Under the pieces are notes generated by a model, which worked only from the letters and a program-made list of their open reading frames with translations, had not been told where the DNA came from and made no database searches. This document shows positions 12,936 through 14,203 of a stretch of 14,203 nt of DNA, piece after piece. The stretch is from positions 1-14,203 of the forward strand of contig CAJUCU010000033.1 in NCBI GenBank assembly GCA_910585335.1, given 5' to 3'. The stretch comes from an uncultured Bacilli bacterium (lineage in GTDB: Bacteria; Bacillota_I; Bacilli_A; RF39; UBA660). A program made the position numbers and the translations under genes. Each line of letters starts with the position of its first letter. The stretch's first letter is position 1.

Positions 12936-14203
12936 CTATCCATCTTTTTCTACTGTGAATGGATTTTTACTCGTTCCATCTCCACTTGTGATTATAGTAC
13001 CTGGGGCAAGTGAGATTGCTGGACGTATACCATCCCACTTAGTAACAAACTGATATCCGTAACTCCCTATTGAATTCAAGCCAAACACAGCAGCACGATA
13101 GCGTTGAAACTCAGCTGGCGACAAAGACCAATTCACTTCACCTGTATATAAATAACTAGAAATGCTATATCCCCCCCGCCCATGTCCTGCTAACGTCAAT
13201 TCATCTGCTGTTAAAAGTGCTACTGGATAAGTTAAAGCTCCATTTCCATTTTCTGAACTCACCGTAAATTTATCATTATCATTAGGACATATCATACTCG
13301 GACCATAAAATCTTCCATCTGCTCCAAAAAACGGTCGGTCATGTTGTGATGAATCTTCGTCTTTACTTTTTAATGGTCCTCTAGCAATACTTCTATCATT
13401 ACACCATATCGTATCTTCTAAACTGTCAGTGTAATTTAACATATTGGTTTGATACCATGTATCTATTGTTGCTTTTATCTTAGAATTTGTTGTATTTGTA
13501 AACATTTCTTTCTTCGCATCTTCTATCGTCTTTCCATCTTTTAACTTTAAATGGTGAATTGGATAACCACTACTAAAATCAAGTATATATCCTACTTCTG
13601 TACAACTATCTCCTGTACTAAAACAAGTATAATGATATCTTGTTGCAATCGTTTTATAATCATTCTTCCAGTTGAAAGGACTACTCTCTATGGTATCTTT
13701 CAAAATATACTTACTTCCATCCCATTCAATATCATTTCCATAAATCCATGGTGTATTTAATGCCTCTTCATACAAACTATCATAAGTCTCTCCACTACTC
13801 ATTTCTACATATGACATAGTGGTATTACTAGTGGAGTCTATATACCAAATAGTACTACAACTTGTTGTTCCATCTGCACATACATATTTTCCTCTATATT
13901 TAGAATAATCCGTATACCAATCTATTCTCTTTCCTTCCGTCGAATTTAGAATCGTATATACTCCATTCTCATAACTGATTTCTTTTCCATAGTCCCATGT
14001 CTGATTGACATCATCTAAACTTTGTCCATTAGTAAGATGAATACAGTAACCATAAGAACTTGATGTTCCTGCCATATAATAAACTCTTGTACATGCTGTA
14101 GGAGTACCACTTGCACATACATATTTTCCTTTAAATCTCTGATAAGTTTCATTATCCCATTTTGTACTTACTACTTCACTTCCATCACTATTGGATAGTA
14201 CAT
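12936..14203 (-). CDS. DUF6273-type protein with cysteine-pair repeats (N-terminus beyond the window)
   Basis: The frame stays open from the TAG at 12936 to the right edge, giving 421 visible residues; the Met at 14075 lies inside a repeat and is not the start. The visible part has two and a half repeats of about 83 residues. Each runs W-x-Y-G, a G-x-Y strand, WxxDY, then a cysteine pair 6 to 8 residues apart (YVCASGTPTAC, YVCADGTTSC, YTCFSTGDSC), a YI/YM strand, and a G-x-(S/T)-x-(D/E) turn. A C-terminal domain (last 185 residues or so) has YGPSMICPND, LTADELTLAG and ends with GIRPAISL and GDGTSKNPF, the same tail as in the gene at 6313-8250. No anchor is visible at the C-terminus, so anchoring must be N-terminal. 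Extracytoplasmic location and binding function are inferred from the cysteine pairs and aromatic, threonine- and serine-rich composition. Confidence 0.8.
   Translation of the reverse strand, partial: VLSNSDGSEVVSTKWDNETYQRFKGKYVCASGTPTACTRVYYMAGTSSSYGYCIHLTNGQSLDDVNQTWDYGKEISYENGVYTILNSTEGKRIDWYTDYSKYRGKYVCADGTTSCSTIWYIDSTSNTTMSYVEMSSGETYDSLYEEALNTPWIYGNDIEWDGSKYILKDTIESSPFNWKNDYKTIATRYHYTCFSTGDSCTEVGYILDFSSGYPIHHLKLKDGKTIEDAKKEMFTNTTNSKIKATIDTWYQTNMLNYTDSLEDTIWCNDRSIARGPLKSKDEDSSQHDRPFFGADGRFYGPSMICPNDNDKFTVSSENGNGALTYPVALLTADELTLAGHGRGGYSISSYLYTGEVNWSLSPAEFQRYRAAVFGLNSIGSYGYQFVTKWDGIRPAISLAPGTIITSGDGTSKNPFTVEKDG
13494..14203 (-). repeat. Protein-level tandem repeats of about 83 residues, each with a cysteine pair
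   Basis: One partial repeat (13998-14203) and two complete ones (13749-13997 and 13494-13748) align over the WxxDY, YxC...C and GxSxxD positions. DNA identity between units is low, so these are old protein repeats rather than a recent DNA amplification. Confidence 0.75.

Noticed and set aside
14073..14075. ATG at 14075 as the start of the right-edge gene
   Set aside because: The frame continues open to the window edge and the upstream residues include YVCASGTPTAC, matching the repeat unit; the Met is internal.
6313..14203. A diversity-generating retroelement, suggested by the lectin-like tails
   Set aside because: No reverse transcriptase, template repeat or accessory gene is present, and no near-identical short repeat with adenine-biased changes was seen at the tail ends.
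1..14203. CRISPR array, tRNA, rRNA, insertion sequence or integration site
   Set aside because: No regularly spaced short repeats, no cloverleaf-like sequence, no transposase or integrase frame, and no terminal inverted repeats with target duplications were recognised.

Overview
The window is a low-GC Gram-positive chromosome segment. Coding is dense and almost entirely on the minus strand. Shine-Dalgarno sites are strong (AGGAGG, AGGTGG), promoters are sigma-A-like with a TGn extension of the -10 box, and hairpin plus T-run terminators are common. The gene set fits Bacilli: an FtsK/SpoIIIE translocase, an EF-P with a PGKGSAF loop, a zinc-type L33 and a DUF421 membrane protein. The presence of TasA-like and lectin-like surface proteins makes me think of an uncultured, probably gut-associated member of the RF39/Erysipelotrichales-like Bacilli. 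That placement is an inference, not something the sequence proves.

Layout. Bases 1-330 (minus) are the N-terminal 110 codons of a surface protein cut by the window edge. Bases 414-5952 are a housekeeping block, all minus: ftsK/spoIIIE, efp, an unrecognised 53-residue gene, rpmG (both of these last two are very short genes between efp and the PBP) and a class B penicillin-binding protein. A short plus-strand DUF2624-like gene (6016-6270) follows. Bases 6313-8250 (minus) encode a 645-residue membrane-anchored protein with a TasA/camelysin-like head and two tandem DUF6273-like domains. It is a close paralogue of the truncated gene at the left edge. Then, all minus, come nfo (endonuclease IV), two adjacent type IV prepilin genes, a GHL10 (DUF187) glycosidase-like exported protein and a DUF421 (YetF-like) membrane protein. 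A small plus-strand TIGR04086-like membrane protein (12442-12813) converges, over a long hairpin, on the C-terminal part of a third DUF6273-type protein (12936 to the right edge), here preceded by cysteine-pair repeats of about 83 residues.

How the genes fit together. FtsK and the PBP act in chromosome segregation and wall synthesis, EF-P and L33 in translation, Nfo in base-excision repair. The accessory layer is about the cell surface: three DUF6273-tailed proteins (one seen only by its head), two prepilins without any assembly genes in view, and a wall-associated glycosidase-like protein. The most interesting signal is the recurrence of this surface family: the same TasA-like head appears twice about 8 kb apart, and the same C-terminal signature (G[IV]RPxxxL then GDGxxxxP[FY]) appears three times on two quite different N-terminal architectures. 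No reverse transcriptase, recombinase, CRISPR array, tRNA, rRNA or insertion sequence was recognised.
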